Shown: positions 7,648 to 17,496 of the stretch, in pieces
Layout: each line of letters starts with the position of its first letter
Numbering within the stretch: position 1 is the first letter of the stretch
Assembly (NCBI RefSeq): GCF_030323145.1
Contig: NZ_CP100470.1
Location: 3,141,001-3,205,000 of the forward strand
DNA: 64,000 bases
Reading direction: 5' to 3'
From: Mesorhizobium sp. C432A
GTDB taxonomy: Bacteria > Pseudomonadota > Alphaproteobacteria > Rhizobiales > Rhizobiaceae
The notes under the pieces: generated by a model
Told to the model about the DNA's origin: nothing
Seen by the model: the letters and a program-made list of their open reading frames with translations, nothing else
Database searches by the model: none
Program-made: the position numbers and the translations under genes

Positions 7648-8754
7648 TCAGCCGGCCTGCGAAGTGGCCAGGTGCTGCTTGGTCAGCGCGATCAGCAGCG
7701 CCTGGTCGCGCGCGGCGTGCTCGGGGCGGTTGATCACCTCGTCGCCATTGACGATCGCACCCCAGAAGCCGCGCAGTTCCTCGATGAAGGCTTTGCCGTA
7801 GCCGGCGCGCAGATCCTTCGCCGACAGTGTGTGGCCGTCCGAGGTCTTCACAGTCAGCCGGGTCGGGTGATGGTTGAGCCAGGGCGAGGGGAATTCGAGC
7901 TCAAGGCTGGCATCGTCGAAGAAGAGCGTGATGCGTTCCTTGTAGTCGGCGAGCTTCGGCACGGTGAGATGCGTCATCGTCCACAGCGCCTGGCCGTCGA
8001 GCAGTTTTACCGCGCCCTGGCCGCCATCGCCATTGGCGAAGATCTGCGCGCCGACGACCTCGCCATCCGGCACGCTGAGCGCGTCGAGCAGGCCGTGCAC
8101 GGCATTCACATCGTGAATCAAGGCGGAGCTGTAAGCGCCGGTAAATCCACGGAAAGCCAGATCGGTTATTGGCTGGCCGAGCGCGCGCTCGACCTGTTGT
8201 TTCTGCTTGCTTTGAGCTGCGGCAATCAGCTCCTCGGGAATGTCGTTGCCGCGCTTGTAGCGCTGGTGGGCGATGAACGGCCAGGCATCGGGATCGTTGA
8301 CCTCGACGGAGACGGACCGCAGCGTCTTTGCCGTGCCGGGCAGCGAGGCCAGCGCCAGCCGGTAGCTCGGATCGAAGCGCTTCATATAGCCGACCTGCAT
8401 GACCTTGCCGGCCTTGTCGCGCGCGGCGATGATCTCGGCGATTTCCGCCGGGGAATAGCAGAGCGGCTTTTCGCAGAAGACATGCAGGCCGCACCCAAGG
8501 GCGGCCAGCACCTGCTCGTAATGAAGCGGGTCGGGCGAGCCGATGACGACGGCGTCGAGCTTCTGGCCGAACAGTTGCTCCGGCGTTTCGAAATTGGCGA
8601 TGCCGTGAACTTCGCTGACATATTCCCGCGAAATCCTTGACGGGTCGGCAACGCCGACCAGTTCGAACAGGTCGCCGAGCTGCAGCAGGTTTGGTATATG
8701 CTCGACCTGCGAAATCATGCCGGCGCCGATAACGCCGATGCGTATCCTGCTCAT
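7648..8754 (-). CDS. Gfo/Idh/MocA-family oxidoreductase
   Basis: This 368-residue protein has the N-terminal NAD(P)-binding motif RIGVIGAGMISQVEHIP and the family's EKPLCYS motif (catalytic lysine) near residue 95, followed by the alpha/beta dimerisation domain. Family members dehydrogenate inositols, sugars or sugar acids. It is the last gene of the importer B operon, 33 bp after the ATPase, so it probably oxidises the imported compound. An inositol-type substrate is possible given the IolE-like gene at 16368, but this is not proven by sequence. Confidence 0.85.
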   Translation of the reverse strand: MSRIRIGVIGAGMISQVEHIPNLLQLGDLFELVGVADPSRISREYVSEVHGIANFETPEQLFGQKLDAVVIGSPDPLHYEQVLAALGCGLHVFCEKPLCYSPAEIAEIIAARDKAGKVMQVGYMKRFDPSYRLALASLPGTAKTLRSVSVEVNDPDAWPFIAHQRYKRGNDIPEELIAAAQSKQKQQVERALGQPITDLAFRGFTGAYSSALIHDVNAVHGLLDALSVPDGEVVGAQIFANGDGGQGAVKLLDGQALWTMTHLTVPKLADYKERITLFFDDASLELEFPSPWLNHHPTRLTVKTSDGHTLSAKDLRAGYGKAFIEELRGFWGAIVNGDEVINRPEHAARDQALLIALTKQHLATSQAG

Positions 8755-8787
8755 GCTTTTATTACTCTCTGCAAAAGTGTTCCAGGC

Positions 8788-9620
<833 letters not shown>

Positions 9621-9624
<4 letters not shown>

Positions 9625-10811
9625 TTGCCACCTCCGCGTCCGAGCGCCTTGAGGCGGATGTAGTTGTTGACCAGCACGGCCATCAAAATGACGATGCCGA
9701 GGAAGACCTTGAACCAGTCGGTGTCGATGCCGGTGTAGAAGATGCCCATCTGCACCAGGCCGAAGATCAGCGCGCCGAACAGCACGCCATAGACGGTGCC
9801 ATAGCCGCCGGTCAGCAGCACGCCGCCGATGACCGCGGCGATGATCGCCTCGAATTCCTTGAGCAGGCCGCGCGTGGTGTCGGCGGAGCCGGCCTCCATC
9901 ACCTGGATGGTGGCAAGCAAGGTCGCGGCACAGGCGGTGTAGATGAACAGCGCGATCTTAACCCGGTCGACCGGCACGCCGACATTGCGGGCGGCATTGA
10001 GGTCGCCGCCGGTGGCGAAGATCCAGTTGCCGTATTTGGTCTGGGTCAAGACATAGCCGGCAAGCGCTGTCAGTCCGAGCCACCAGACGATCGACATCGG
10101 AATGCCGACGACGAAGGGAATGCCGTCGGTGCGGGTGGCGATCCAACCTTGCGTGCCCATCCATTGGAAGAAGCCGGTCAGGAGATGGCCGTTGAACAGG
10201 CCCGCGGTTGCCGGGTCCGGCGCGCCGTCGAGGATGTAGGGGATCTGCGTGCGGCCGGTGACGGCGCGGGTGATGCCGATCGACAGGCCGCGCAGGATGT
10301 AGAGCGACGCCAGCGTCACGATGAAGGAGGGCAGGCGGGTCTTCACCACGATCAGGCCGTTGACGTAGCCGGTGAGGATGGCGACAGCGAAGGCGCAGGC
10401 GATGCCGCCCCACAGCGGCAAGCCCCAGTATTTGACGGTCAGGCCGATGACGACGCCGGCGAAGCCGACCATCGAGCCGACGGAGAGATCGAACTCGCCG
10501 GCGATGATGAGAAGGGCTGCGGCCGTGGCGATGATGCCGAGTTCGGCTGCCAGCGTCAGGAAGGTCATCGACCCCTGTAGCGAATAGAGGTTCGACGCAC
10601 CCGGCAGCAGGGCGAAGATGATGACGGTGGCGATGAGGCCGCCGGCGGCACCGGCTTCGGGCCGGCGCAGCCATTGCGTCAGCCGGCCGGTGCTGGCCAG
10701 CCGCTCGTCAGTGCCGGCAGCCCGTTTCGACGTCATGCCGAAACGGTCCTTGCCCAGTACCCCGGGGGCCGGCGCTTCTGGAGGTATCGCGTTGTCTTCC
10801 ACAACAGCCAT
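9621..10811 (-). CDS. CUT2-family sugar ABC transporter permease (importer B)
   Basis: This 396-residue permease is longer than the usual 320-340 because of a hydrophilic N-terminal tail of about 60 residues (acidic and Pro-rich, then Arg-rich) before the first helix. The family signature appears as [14 protein letters not shown], and the late loop as [24 protein letters not shown] differs slightly from the GGIDLSVGS of importers A and C. ATG 10811 follows GGGGAG; an open extension further upstream runs into the intercistronic hairpin and is not credible. It is coupled to the ATPase by a 4-bp overlap. Confidence 0.9.
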
Positions 10812-10851
10812 TAGGCTCCCCAATCGCTCACTTCGCAATCTCGACCAGAGA

Positions 10852-10875
10852 CGGGGAGCGCATGGCGGCTCCCCG
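10852..10875 (-). other. Intercistronic hairpin after the importer B binding-protein gene
   Basis: CGGGGAGC and GCTCCCCG form a perfect 8-bp stem with an 8-nt loop, between the binding-protein stop (10894) and the permease start (10811). There is no T-run. Such hairpins often protect the upstream message and lower downstream expression, which suits the need for excess binding protein. Confidence 0.6.
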
Positions 10876-10893
10876 ATCCGTTTTGGTCTTGCC

Positions 10894-11862
10894 TTAGCGG
10901 ATGCCGTCCTTGGCGAGCGCCAGGATCGCCTTGGCCTTGTCGGGCGAGTCGATGAACAGCGGCCCGGTGTAGGCGTTGTTCTGCGGCCAGAAGCCATGTG
11001 TGGCATGCTCGACCAGATAGATCACCGGCAGGTATCCCATCAGATATTGCTGGGCGTCCATGCCGAAGCCCATTTCGCCGGCGACGACGGAATCCAGGAC
11101 TTCGGGGCTGATGTCGAAGGTGTAGAGCTTGATCTTGCCGAACAGTTCCTTCTGCCGGAAGAACGGGATCAGCGGATTGGCGGCGGTGGCGCCGAGCGCA
11201 AACACCGCCTGGGTGTCGGGATGCGCCGACAGATAGGCCTCGGTGCGGCGCTGGATGTCGGCCGGATCGGGCGACACGGTAAGCACCTCGGTGCCGCCGC
11301 CTGACGGCTTCAGCCCGTCATTCAACCCCTGGCAGCGCTGGTCGAGGCTGACATTGCCGACCTCGTGGTTGATGCAGACGACTTTGAGCGTGCCTTCCTT
11401 GGCCAGCCGCTCGCCGGCCTTCTTGCCGGAATCATATTCGGAGACTGTGCCGACGTAGAGAGAGGTGCCGAGTTCGGCGCCTTCCTTCTCGCCGGAATCC
11501 AGAACGACCATCGGAATGTTGGCGGCAAGTCCGGCCTTGACCGATTTACCAAGCGCATTGGCGTCGGCAATGGAGACGGCGATGCCGTCTGGATTGGTGG
11601 CGATGGCCGCGTCGAGCAGGCGGGCCTGCTCGACCACGTCGAACACTTGCGGCGCATAATATTCGACCTTGGCGCCGGTGAGCGCCGCCGCATCGTCGAC
11701 GCCGCGCTTGACCACCGACCAGTAGGGATCGGAGGCCGAGCCATGCACCACGAAGGTGATGCGGACATCCTTCGGGTCCTTCAGGCCCGCGGCTTGCACG
11801 ACATCCGCCAGCATACTCATCGAGACAAGCGCGCCGAGCGCCAGTTTCAGAACAGTCTTCAT
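10894..11862 (-). CDS. Sugar ABC transporter substrate-binding protein (importer B)
   Basis: This 322-residue RbsB-type periplasmic binding protein has a signal peptide starting MKTVLKLALGALVSMSML and cleaved near VVQAAG. The mature start DVRITFVVHGSASDPYW and the later FALGATAANPLIPFF are typical hinge and strand positions. GGGAGAATGAC precedes ATG 11862. It lies first in the importer B set, 63 bp downstream of the deacetylase gene, so the transcript may begin upstream of chbG. It is only distantly similar to the binding proteins of importers A and C, so a different ligand is likely. Confidence 0.88.
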   Translation of the reverse strand: MKTVLKLALGALVSMSMLADVVQAAGLKDPKDVRITFVVHGSASDPYWSVVKRGVDDAAALTGAKVEYYAPQVFDVVEQARLLDAAIATNPDGIAVSIADANALGKSVKAGLAANIPMVVLDSGEKEGAELGTSLYVGTVSEYDSGKKAGERLAKEGTLKVVCINHEVGNVSLDQRCQGLNDGLKPSGGGTEVLTVSPDPADIQRRTEAYLSAHPDTQAVFALGATAANPLIPFFRQKELFGKIKLYTFDISPEVLDSVVAGEMGFGMDAQQYLMGYLPVIYLVEHATHGFWPQNNAYTGPLFIDSPDKAKAILALAKDGIR

Positions 11863-11925
11863 GTCATTCTCCCATTGTCGTTGCAGTTCCAATTCCCTCT
11901 TTGCGCCTCGGCCGACCGGATCGGC

Positions 11926-12837
11926 TTACGGTGCTGCCCGGGTGGCCGCTTTGCGGGCCTTTGCCGATGTCGATGCCCCGAGCCGTGCACGAAGCTCCTC
12001 GCGCAGCGGCTTCATGCCGATGATGTCGATGTCCTGCACGCCGAGCCAGTCGCGAAAACCCTGGTCCCGGAAGAGTTCATATTCCTCGGTGCGGACATAG
12101 GCGGAGCGCGGCTCGATCAGTTCGAGCTCGCCCGGCGCGTTGAAGTGCAGGCAAAAGAAGGTCAGGCCTTCGCGCACCCCTTCGACCAATGCCTTGTAGG
12201 CGGGCTCTATCGGCTTGGAGCGTGGACGGCCCCAGGTCGTCTGAATGGCGGCGTCGAAGATGACAAAGCCCTTAGCGCGGGCTTCAGTGACGCCGCGCTG
12301 GAACGCCGCTTCGGTGACGCCGACGAGATTGTCGTTGGGCGAATAGGCCGACAGCGTTTTGGTCAACAGCACCGGCAGCCGATATTCCAGGCCGAGCTTG
12401 ATGTAGACGTCGCAAAACTCGGGCGACAGCGCTGCCCCCATATGGGCATCAAGATGAGTGACGTCGATGCCGGCGCGGTAGGCGGTGTCGATCTGGGCGC
12501 GAAGCTCGGTTTCCACCGCTTGCGGTGCTGCCTTGCGGCGGGTGGTCGCGACATCGGGCCAGAAATAGCCGAACTCGTCCGTCAGGCCGGCCGCGCGCGA
12601 CGGCGACGTCAGCGGCCGCCATTTGTAGTGCTGCTTTTCGCTGTTCAGCGTCAGGTGGACGCCGAGATCGAGCCGCGGATTGGCGGCTGCCGCTTCGGCC
12701 ATCTCAGGGAACCATGGGCACGGCACCATCACGGCGCCGGAGCTGCAGGCGCCCAATGCGGTCAGTTCGAGGAAGGCGCTGTTGGCGCCATGGCACATGC
12801 CGACATCGTCTTCATGCAGGACGAGCTGTCGCGTCAT
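11926..12837 (-). CDS. ChbG/YdjC-family carbohydrate deacetylase
   Basis: This 303-residue protein begins MTRQLVLHEDDVGMCHGANS, where the paired aspartates are metal ligands. It continues with DLGVHLTLNSE and THLDAHMG, whose histidines complete the YdjC metal site. Relatives remove acetyl groups from chito-oligosaccharides or other N-acetylated sugars. Start 12837 is chosen because the family homology begins exactly there. The frame stays open 79 codons further upstream, but only through a 15-bp tandem repeat and unlike any family member. It is upstream of, and co-oriented with, importer B, which hints at an acetylated amino-sugar substrate. Confidence 0.82.
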   Translation of the reverse strand: MTRQLVLHEDDVGMCHGANSAFLELTALGACSSGAVMVPCPWFPEMAEAAAANPRLDLGVHLTLNSEKQHYKWRPLTSPSRAAGLTDEFGYFWPDVATTRRKAAPQAVETELRAQIDTAYRAGIDVTHLDAHMGAALSPEFCDVYIKLGLEYRLPVLLTKTLSAYSPNDNLVGVTEAAFQRGVTEARAKGFVIFDAAIQTTWGRPRSKPIEPAYKALVEGVREGLTFFCLHFNAPGELELIEPRSAYVRTEEYELFRDQGFRDWLGVQDIDIIGMKPLREELRARLGASTSAKARKAATRAAP

Positions 12838-13212
12838 GGACGGCCACCGTTTTGCCGGCCACCATCTTGCCGGCCACCATCTTGCGGGCCACCATCTTGC
12901 CGGCACGCCGGTTTCGAGGGTCTTCCAAAGTGTGTCCCGTGCTGCATGGAACCGACCGTTTGCCCAACTGGACGCGATGGAACGCCCAATGCGGGCTTTC
13001 CGACAGGGCCACTTCGACGAATTCGGATGGGTACGATTTTTCCGCGGGCCTGCGTTCTGGAATGCCGATTTCATTCGCTATGCCCACAGTCGGCGCTAAA
13101 CGCCGCTCCGACGTGAGCAGGATGGCTTGGTCAGATCGCAGCGGAGTGGTTCTTTCAAACAGCGGCCGCAGGCGTACTGCTTTCATACCATCAGCGATGT
13201 GGGAGACTTGCC
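12838..13212. promoter_or_regulatory. Divergent promoter region between the deacetylase and the aminotransferase
   Basis: This 375-bp region should hold promoters for the minus-strand chbG/importer B genes and the plus-strand aminotransferase. It contains the tandem repeat listed separately. Near 13090 there is a small GC hairpin (GGCG-CTAAA-CGCC). I found no convincing GntR- or LacI-type operator. GGGAG at 13201-13205 is the ribosome binding site of the aminotransferase. Confidence 0.5.
12841..12900. repeat. Four tandem copies of a 15-bp unit next to the chbG start codon
   Basis: The unit GGCCACCATCTTGCC occurs four times head to tail (12841, 12856, 12871, 12886), with two changes in the first copy and one in the third. 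It begins 3 bp upstream of the chbG ATG. Read on the minus strand each perfect unit gives GGCAAGATGGTGGCC, so ATG-GTG pairs recur every 15 bp, out of frame with chbG. Confidence 0.85.
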
Positions 13213-14457
13213 ATGTACACTGCCGGCGAAGAAGAGATCGAAGCCATTGCCAGGGTGATCCGCTCGGGTGCGCTGTTTCGCTATGGCAAGAACAGCGAGT
13301 GCAACCGCTTCGAGGCGCGCTATGCAAGGCATCTCGGCGTCGAGCATTTCGCGCTTGCCGCCAGCGGCACCTATGGGCTCGCCGCCGGCCTGATCGGCCT
13401 CGGCATCGGCCCGGGCGATGAGGTGCTGGTGCCGGCGCACACCTATATGGCGACCGCCACAGCAGTGCTGTCGGTCGGCGCCATTCCGGTCATTGTCGAT
13501 ATCGACGAGAGCCTGACCATCGACCCGGCCGCTCTGCGCGACGCCATCGGCCCGCGCACCAAGGCGGTCATCCCGGTACATATGTGGGGTGCGGCCTGCA
13601 ACATGAACGCCATCATGGACATCGCTAAAAAACGCGGTCTGCTCGTGCTGGAAGATGTCTGCCAGGGCATTGGCGGCGGCTATGAGGGCAGGAAGCTCGG
13701 CTCCATCGGCCATGCCGGCGCCTACTCCTTCAACTACTTCAAGAACATCACGTCGGGCGAGGGCGGCGGCATCGCCACCAGCGATCCGAAAGTGGCCGAG
13801 CGCGCGCGCTGCGCCATCGACCCCTGCCACTTCTACTGGCAGGGCCGCAGCGACAGCATCAAGCCGTTCGCCGGCATCGGCGCGCGCGCCTCGGAATTGA
13901 TGGGCGCGATGCTCAATGTCCAGCTCGACCGTCTGGACGGCATCATCGAGGCGATGCGGGCGGAGAAGAAGAAGGTGCTGGCCGGCACGCGCCATCTCGG
14001 CAATCTCGGCCTGACGCCGTCGCCGATGAACAGCCCCGACGACGATTGCGCGGCACAGGCAATGTATCTGCTGCCCAGCGAACAGGCGGCGCAGACTTTT
14101 TCGAAGACCATTCCGAGCGTCATTGCCGGCCAGACCGGCCGCCACAATTTCACCCAGTGGGACCAGGTGCTGATGCATGAGGGCGCGCATCATCCGGCGC
14201 TCAATCCGTACACGCTGCCGGAAAACAAGGGCCTGCGGCTGACCTATGCCGACGACCTCGGCAAGGGTTCTCTCGACATCCTCAACCGCACGGTGATGAT
14301 CGCGATGAATCCGGCGCATGGCGACGCCGACATCGACGACATGATCCATAACATCGATGCGGCGGCCCGTGTGGCGCTGGAGAATGCCTCGCTGGACGAT
14401 GTCGAGGTGCGCAAGGCAGCGCCCGTCGATCTGCAGAAATTCGATAGTGTGAATTGA
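13213..14457 (+). CDS. DegT/DnrJ/EryC1/StrS-family PLP aminotransferase
   Basis: This 414-residue fold-type I aminotransferase shows the family's substrate entry region VPAHTYMATATAVLSVGA, the EDVCQGIGG segment (Asp binds the pyridine nitrogen) and the PLP lysine at about residue 177 in SFNYFKNITSGEGG. Such enzymes transaminate keto-sugars or inososes. GGGAG sits 8 nt before ATG. It is divergent from chbG and convergent with a MocR regulator. Together with the IolE-like gene nearby, a role in amino-inositol or amino-sugar metabolism is plausible but inferred. There is no accompanying nucleotide-sugar pathway, which argues against a surface-polysaccharide role. Confidence 0.85.
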   Translation: MYTAGEEEIEAIARVIRSGALFRYGKNSECNRFEARYARHLGVEHFALAASGTYGLAAGLIGLGIGPGDEVLVPAHTYMATATAVLSVGAIPVIVDIDESLTIDPAALRDAIGPRTKAVIPVHMWGAACNMNAIMDIAKKRGLLVLEDVCQGIGGGYEGRKLGSIGHAGAYSFNYFKNITSGEGGGIATSDPKVAERARCAIDPCHFYWQGRSDSIKPFAGIGARASELMGAMLNVQLDRLDGIIEAMRAEKKKVLAGTRHLGNLGLTPSPMNSPDDDCAAQAMYLLPSEQAAQTFSKTIPSVIAGQTGRHNFTQWDQVLMHEGAHHPALNPYTLPENKGLRLTYADDLGKGSLDILNRTVMIAMNPAHGDADIDDMIHNIDAAARVALENASLDDVEVRKAAPVDLQKFDSVN

Positions 14458-14478
14458 AGCGCTCAGCGCTGGATCGGC

Positions 14479-15945
14479 CTATTGCCGGTCCAGCCGCATG
14501 AAGGCAGCGCGCAACGCCAGCACCGCGCGCAGGATCTGGCGTTCGTCCATCGCGGCATAGCCGAGCAGCAGGCCGTGTTCCGGCTCGCTCGAATGGTAGT
14601 TGATCGAGATGCCCTGCACGTCGAGGCCCTCCTTGACGGCAGCGGCGACGACGTCACTGTCCTTGTAGGGTCGGACAAAACTGGCCAGCAGTTGCATGCC
14701 GGAATCGTTCTCGGTCACTGTCAGCCATTCGGCCAGATGCTCCTGGCACAGCTTGACGAAATTGGCTTGCCGGCGCGCATAAAGGCGGCGCATGCGTTTC
14801 AGATGTGTGGCGAAATAGCCTTGCGTGATGAAGTCGTTGACCGTCGCCTGCAGGATCAGCGGCGCGAACTGGCCGGTGATCGAGACGGCACGGTCGAAGG
14901 GCACGGACAGTTCGCGGGGTACGATGAGATAGCCGATGCGCAGCGCCGGGATCAGCGTCTTGCCGAAGGAACCAATATAGACGACGCGGTCGGCATGATC
15001 GAGGCCGCGCAGCGCCGGCACCGGCCGGCCGCGATAACGATATTCGCCGTCATAATCGTCCTCGACGATCCAGGCGCCGTGGCGTTCCGCGATGTCAAGC
15101 AGCTGCAGTCGTTCCTCGATGCGCATGATGGTGCCGAACGGCCACTGGCAGGATGGCGTCACATAGATGAGGCGCGGCGGCGGCAGCTCTGGGTCTGCGA
15201 GATGCCATCCAAGGCGATCGACCTTCAAGGGCGCAAGCTGCGCGCCGCTGGCGAGAAAGGCGCTCTTGGCGCCGAGATAGCCGGGCTCCTCCATCCAGAC
15301 ATGATCGCCTTCGTCCATCAGCACGCGCGAAGCGAGGTCGAGTGCCGCCTGCGCGCCGGTGACGATGATGACCTGGTCGGCGGTGCAGTTGATGCCGCGC
15401 GACAGGCTGATGGTCGAGGCGATGGCCCGGCGCAGGCCGGGATGGCCGGCAAAGGAGATATAGCCGAGCAAGTTCTCGTCGCGGCTGCGGGCATTGCGCA
15501 CCAGAAGGCTCGACCAGATGGTGAAGGGGAAGGACGCGGTTTCCGGCACGCCGGGATGGAAGTTGATGACGCCGGCATTGCGCGGCGGCTGCGGGCCGTT
15601 GACGATGGTCTGGCCACGCCGCGAAAGTTTTTGCGGGGCGGCGAGGCCGGCGCGCAGCGCGGCCGGCGGGCGTTTCTGCTGGATCGGCGCCACCCAGGTG
15701 CCGGACCCGGCGCGCGCCTCGATAAAACCTTCGGCGAGCAGCTGGTCGTAGGCGGCGATCACCGTGTTGCGGCCGACCTTGAGATCCTCGGCCAGCGAGC
15801 GTGTCGAAGGAAGCAGCGTGTTCTGCTGGATCTGGCCGTCGAGGATGAAGCGCCGCAAGGCGCCATAGATCTGTCGGTGCATCGGTTCGTCCGAGCCGCG
15901 GTCGACCGACATGATGTCGAGGGAAAGGCGCATATGGTCGGCCAA
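14479..15945 (-). CDS. MocR/PdxR-type regulator (GntR HTH fused to aminotransferase domain)
   Basis: This protein of about 488 residues has an N-terminal GntR winged helix (ALRRFILDGQIQQNTLLPST, then VGRNTVIAAYDQLLAEGFIEA). A linker leads to an aminotransferase-like domain with the PLP lysine in VVYIGSFGKTLIPALRIGY. MocR proteins use PLP or its adducts as the effector and control amine or vitamin B6 pathways. I chose TTG 15945 because GGAGA lies 5 nt upstream; ATG 15933, four codons later, has no ribosome binding site. The start nearly touches the stop of the small HTH gene upstream, implying coupled translation. Its likely target is the convergent aminotransferase. Confidence 0.85.
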   Translation of the reverse strand: MADHMRLSLDIMSVDRGSDEPMHRQIYGALRRFILDGQIQQNTLLPSTRSLAEDLKVGRNTVIAAYDQLLAEGFIEARAGSGTWVAPIQQKRPPAALRAGLAAPQKLSRRGQTIVNGPQPPRNAGVINFHPGVPETASFPFTIWSSLLVRNARSRDENLLGYISFAGHPGLRRAIASTISLSRGINCTADQVIIVTGAQAALDLASRVLMDEGDHVWMEEPGYLGAKSAFLASGAQLAPLKVDRLGWHLADPELPPPRLIYVTPSCQWPFGTIMRIEERLQLLDIAERHGAWIVEDDYDGEYRYRGRPVPALRGLDHADRVVYIGSFGKTLIPALRIGYLIVPRELSVPFDRAVSITGQFAPLILQATVNDFITQGYFATHLKRMRRLYARRQANFVKLCQEHLAEWLTVTENDSGMQLLASFVRPYKDSDVVAAAVKEGLDVQGISINYHSSEPEHGLLLGYAAMDERQILRAVLALRAAFMRLDRQ

Positions 15946-15946
15946 G

Positions 15947-16153
15947 CTAGTCTCCGACGAGCCTGGCTGCGCGCGCGATCTTTTCTTCGTTAAGCAGGCA
16001 GACGGTCTCGAGCACCAGCCGTCTGGTTGCGGGACGGACCTCACGGCTGTTCTTCAGCGCGCGGTGAACGGTTGCCGCGCCGAGTTCCGCCTTCTCGGCG
16101 ATCTCACGGATGGTGCAAAGCCGTTCCATGCCGAGTGCCGCCTCGAATGCCAT
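15947..16153 (-). CDS. Small stand-alone LacI-type HTH protein
   Basis: This 68-residue protein consists of little more than a LacI-type DNA-binding headpiece: TIREIAEKAELGAATVHRAL, then REVRPATRRLVLETVCLLNE. The hinge helix and the roughly 270-residue sugar-binding domain are absent. GGAGGAGCGAC before ATG 16153 is a strong ribosome binding site, so it is probably translated. Its stop abuts the MocR start. It may be a remnant of a degraded LacI gene or a real mini-regulator; no downstream LacI effector-domain sequence remains, which slightly favours the second view. Confidence 0.6.
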   Translation of the reverse strand: MAFEAALGMERLCTIREIAEKAELGAATVHRALKNSREVRPATRRLVLETVCLLNEEKIARAARLVGD

Positions 16154-16367
16154 GTCGCTCCTCCATCCGCATCAAGGCATGCCTCGTCGCCAGCCTCAAG
16201 CTGGAAACGCCGGGCCGGCAACTCGGGGGCAAAAATTTCGATGCCAAGAGCTGTGCGATCCGCGCCGCCAAGGGAGGGCGGCGGCGCGGATCGCCGGGCG
16301 CTTTCGCGTCGCTACCCCTACCGAGGCGCGCGCCCAACCGGCCCAACCACCAGCCCCCCGGCGGTGG

Positions 16368-17279
16368 TTAGGCCAAGTCTCGTATCGCGACGTCGAACCC
16401 GGCTGCGCAGGCCGTTTTGAGAAGCGAAGCGTAACCTTTCGTGGCATAGGTCAAGGGGTGTGCCTTGGCCGGATCCTGCTCGGCCTCAACGACGATCCAG
16501 CCTTCGAAGCCATGGCTGGCCAGAGGCTGCAGCAGCGACAGGAAATCGACGGAGCCATCGCCGGGCACGGTGAAGATTCCTTCCATCACTGCCGCCATGA
16601 AACTCATGTCCTCGCGCCGTGCCTTCTCCAGCACGGCCGCGCGGACGTCCTTGCAATGGAAATGCACGATGCGGTCGAGATGCCGGTTCAGGAGGGAGGC
16701 CGGGTCGCCGCCTGAGAACAGACAATGGCCGGTATCGAACAGCAGGCCGACGCTCTTGCCGGTTGCCGCCATCAGCCTGTCGACCTCGTCATCGCTCTCG
16801 ACGATGGTGCCCATATGGTGATGGAAAGCCATGCCGACGCCGAAGGCAGCCATGCGGTCGGCGAGTTCGGTCAGCTTCTCGCCATAGGCAGTCCATTCGC
16901 CGTCAGCGAGGCGCGGACGCTGTGAGACCGGCGCGAAAATGCCGTCATGACGGCCGCGCGAGGTGTCGGCATAGACGACGACCTTGGCGCCGAGGTCGCG
17001 CAGCAGGGTCAGATGCGAGGTGATGGCGGCGAATTCCTCGTCGACCGTGCGGTCCAGAATGCGGCCGTCATACCAGCCGGAGACGAGCTCCAGTCCGTAA
17101 GAAGACAGGATCGGTCCAAGCTCGTCGCTTCGCCTGGGGAATTTGCCGCCGAGTTCGGTGCCGCGATAGCCGGCCTGCCTGGTTTCCGACAGACATGTCG
17201 CGAGCGGCGTATCGCCGCCGAGTGCGGGAACATCGTCATTGCTCCAGGTGATGGGATTGATGCCGATCTTGACCGTCAT
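16368..17279 (-). CDS. iolE: Myo-inosose-2 dehydratase-like protein (IolE family)
   Basis: This 303-residue TIM-barrel protein of the AP-endonuclease-2 superfamily begins KIGINPITWSNDDVPALGG, the characteristic IolE opening. It continues with AFHHHMGTIVES, LLFDTGHCLFSGGD and IVHFHCKDVR, which supply the metal-binding His, Asp and Glu. IolE dehydrates 2-keto-myo-inositol in inositol catabolism. The rest of the iol set (iolA, B, C, D) is not in the window, so this may be a paralogue acting on another inosose or keto-sugar. It is transcribed alone, 214 bp from the small HTH gene. Confidence 0.75.
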   Translation of the reverse strand: MTVKIGINPITWSNDDVPALGGDTPLATCLSETRQAGYRGTELGGKFPRRSDELGPILSSYGLELVSGWYDGRILDRTVDEEFAAITSHLTLLRDLGAKVVVYADTSRGRHDGIFAPVSQRPRLADGEWTAYGEKLTELADRMAAFGVGMAFHHHMGTIVESDDEVDRLMAATGKSVGLLFDTGHCLFSGGDPASLLNRHLDRIVHFHCKDVRAAVLEKARREDMSFMAAVMEGIFTVPGDGSVDFLSLLQPLASHGFEGWIVVEAEQDPAKAHPLTYATKGYASLLKTACAAGFDVAIRDLA

Positions 17280-17385
17280 GCCGCTACTTCAAAGGCTCGG
17301 GGAACCACAAAGCCGAGGCCGGCAAACTGAGGGGAAAGAGGACCTGTCACTAGGTCCAGTTGAGGTGAATTTGGCAGAACCAATC

Positions 17386-17496
17386 GGGAGCGCTAAAAGC
17401 GCTTCCCGTTTGAACGGACTAAGTCGACGCGCTTTATGTCTTCGTTTTATGCATGTCGTTGTCTCAAAACCGGCGCCACTTTTGAGCGACATGCAT
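17386..17496. repeat. Composite REP-like element with two hairpins
   Basis: The first hairpin (17386-17407) pairs GGGAGCGCT with AGCGCTTCCC with one bulge. The second (17449-17496) is the long imperfect palindrome ATGCATGTCG ... CGACATGCAT with the inner arms CTCAAAA and TTTTGAG. The second unit is closely similar to the one at 32547, and ends on the first base of the DUF3175 stop codon. Elements of this kind are dispersed in Mesorhizobium genomes (established knowledge, not checked here). Confidence 0.7.

Noticed and set aside
12841..12900. CRISPR-like array
   Set aside because: The units are contiguous 15-mers without spacers, and no cas genes are present.
12838..13074. 79-codon N-terminal extension of the ChbG deacetylase
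   Set aside because: The family homology starts exactly at ATG 12837. The extension is translated tandem repeat (PARWW units) without a ribosome binding site.
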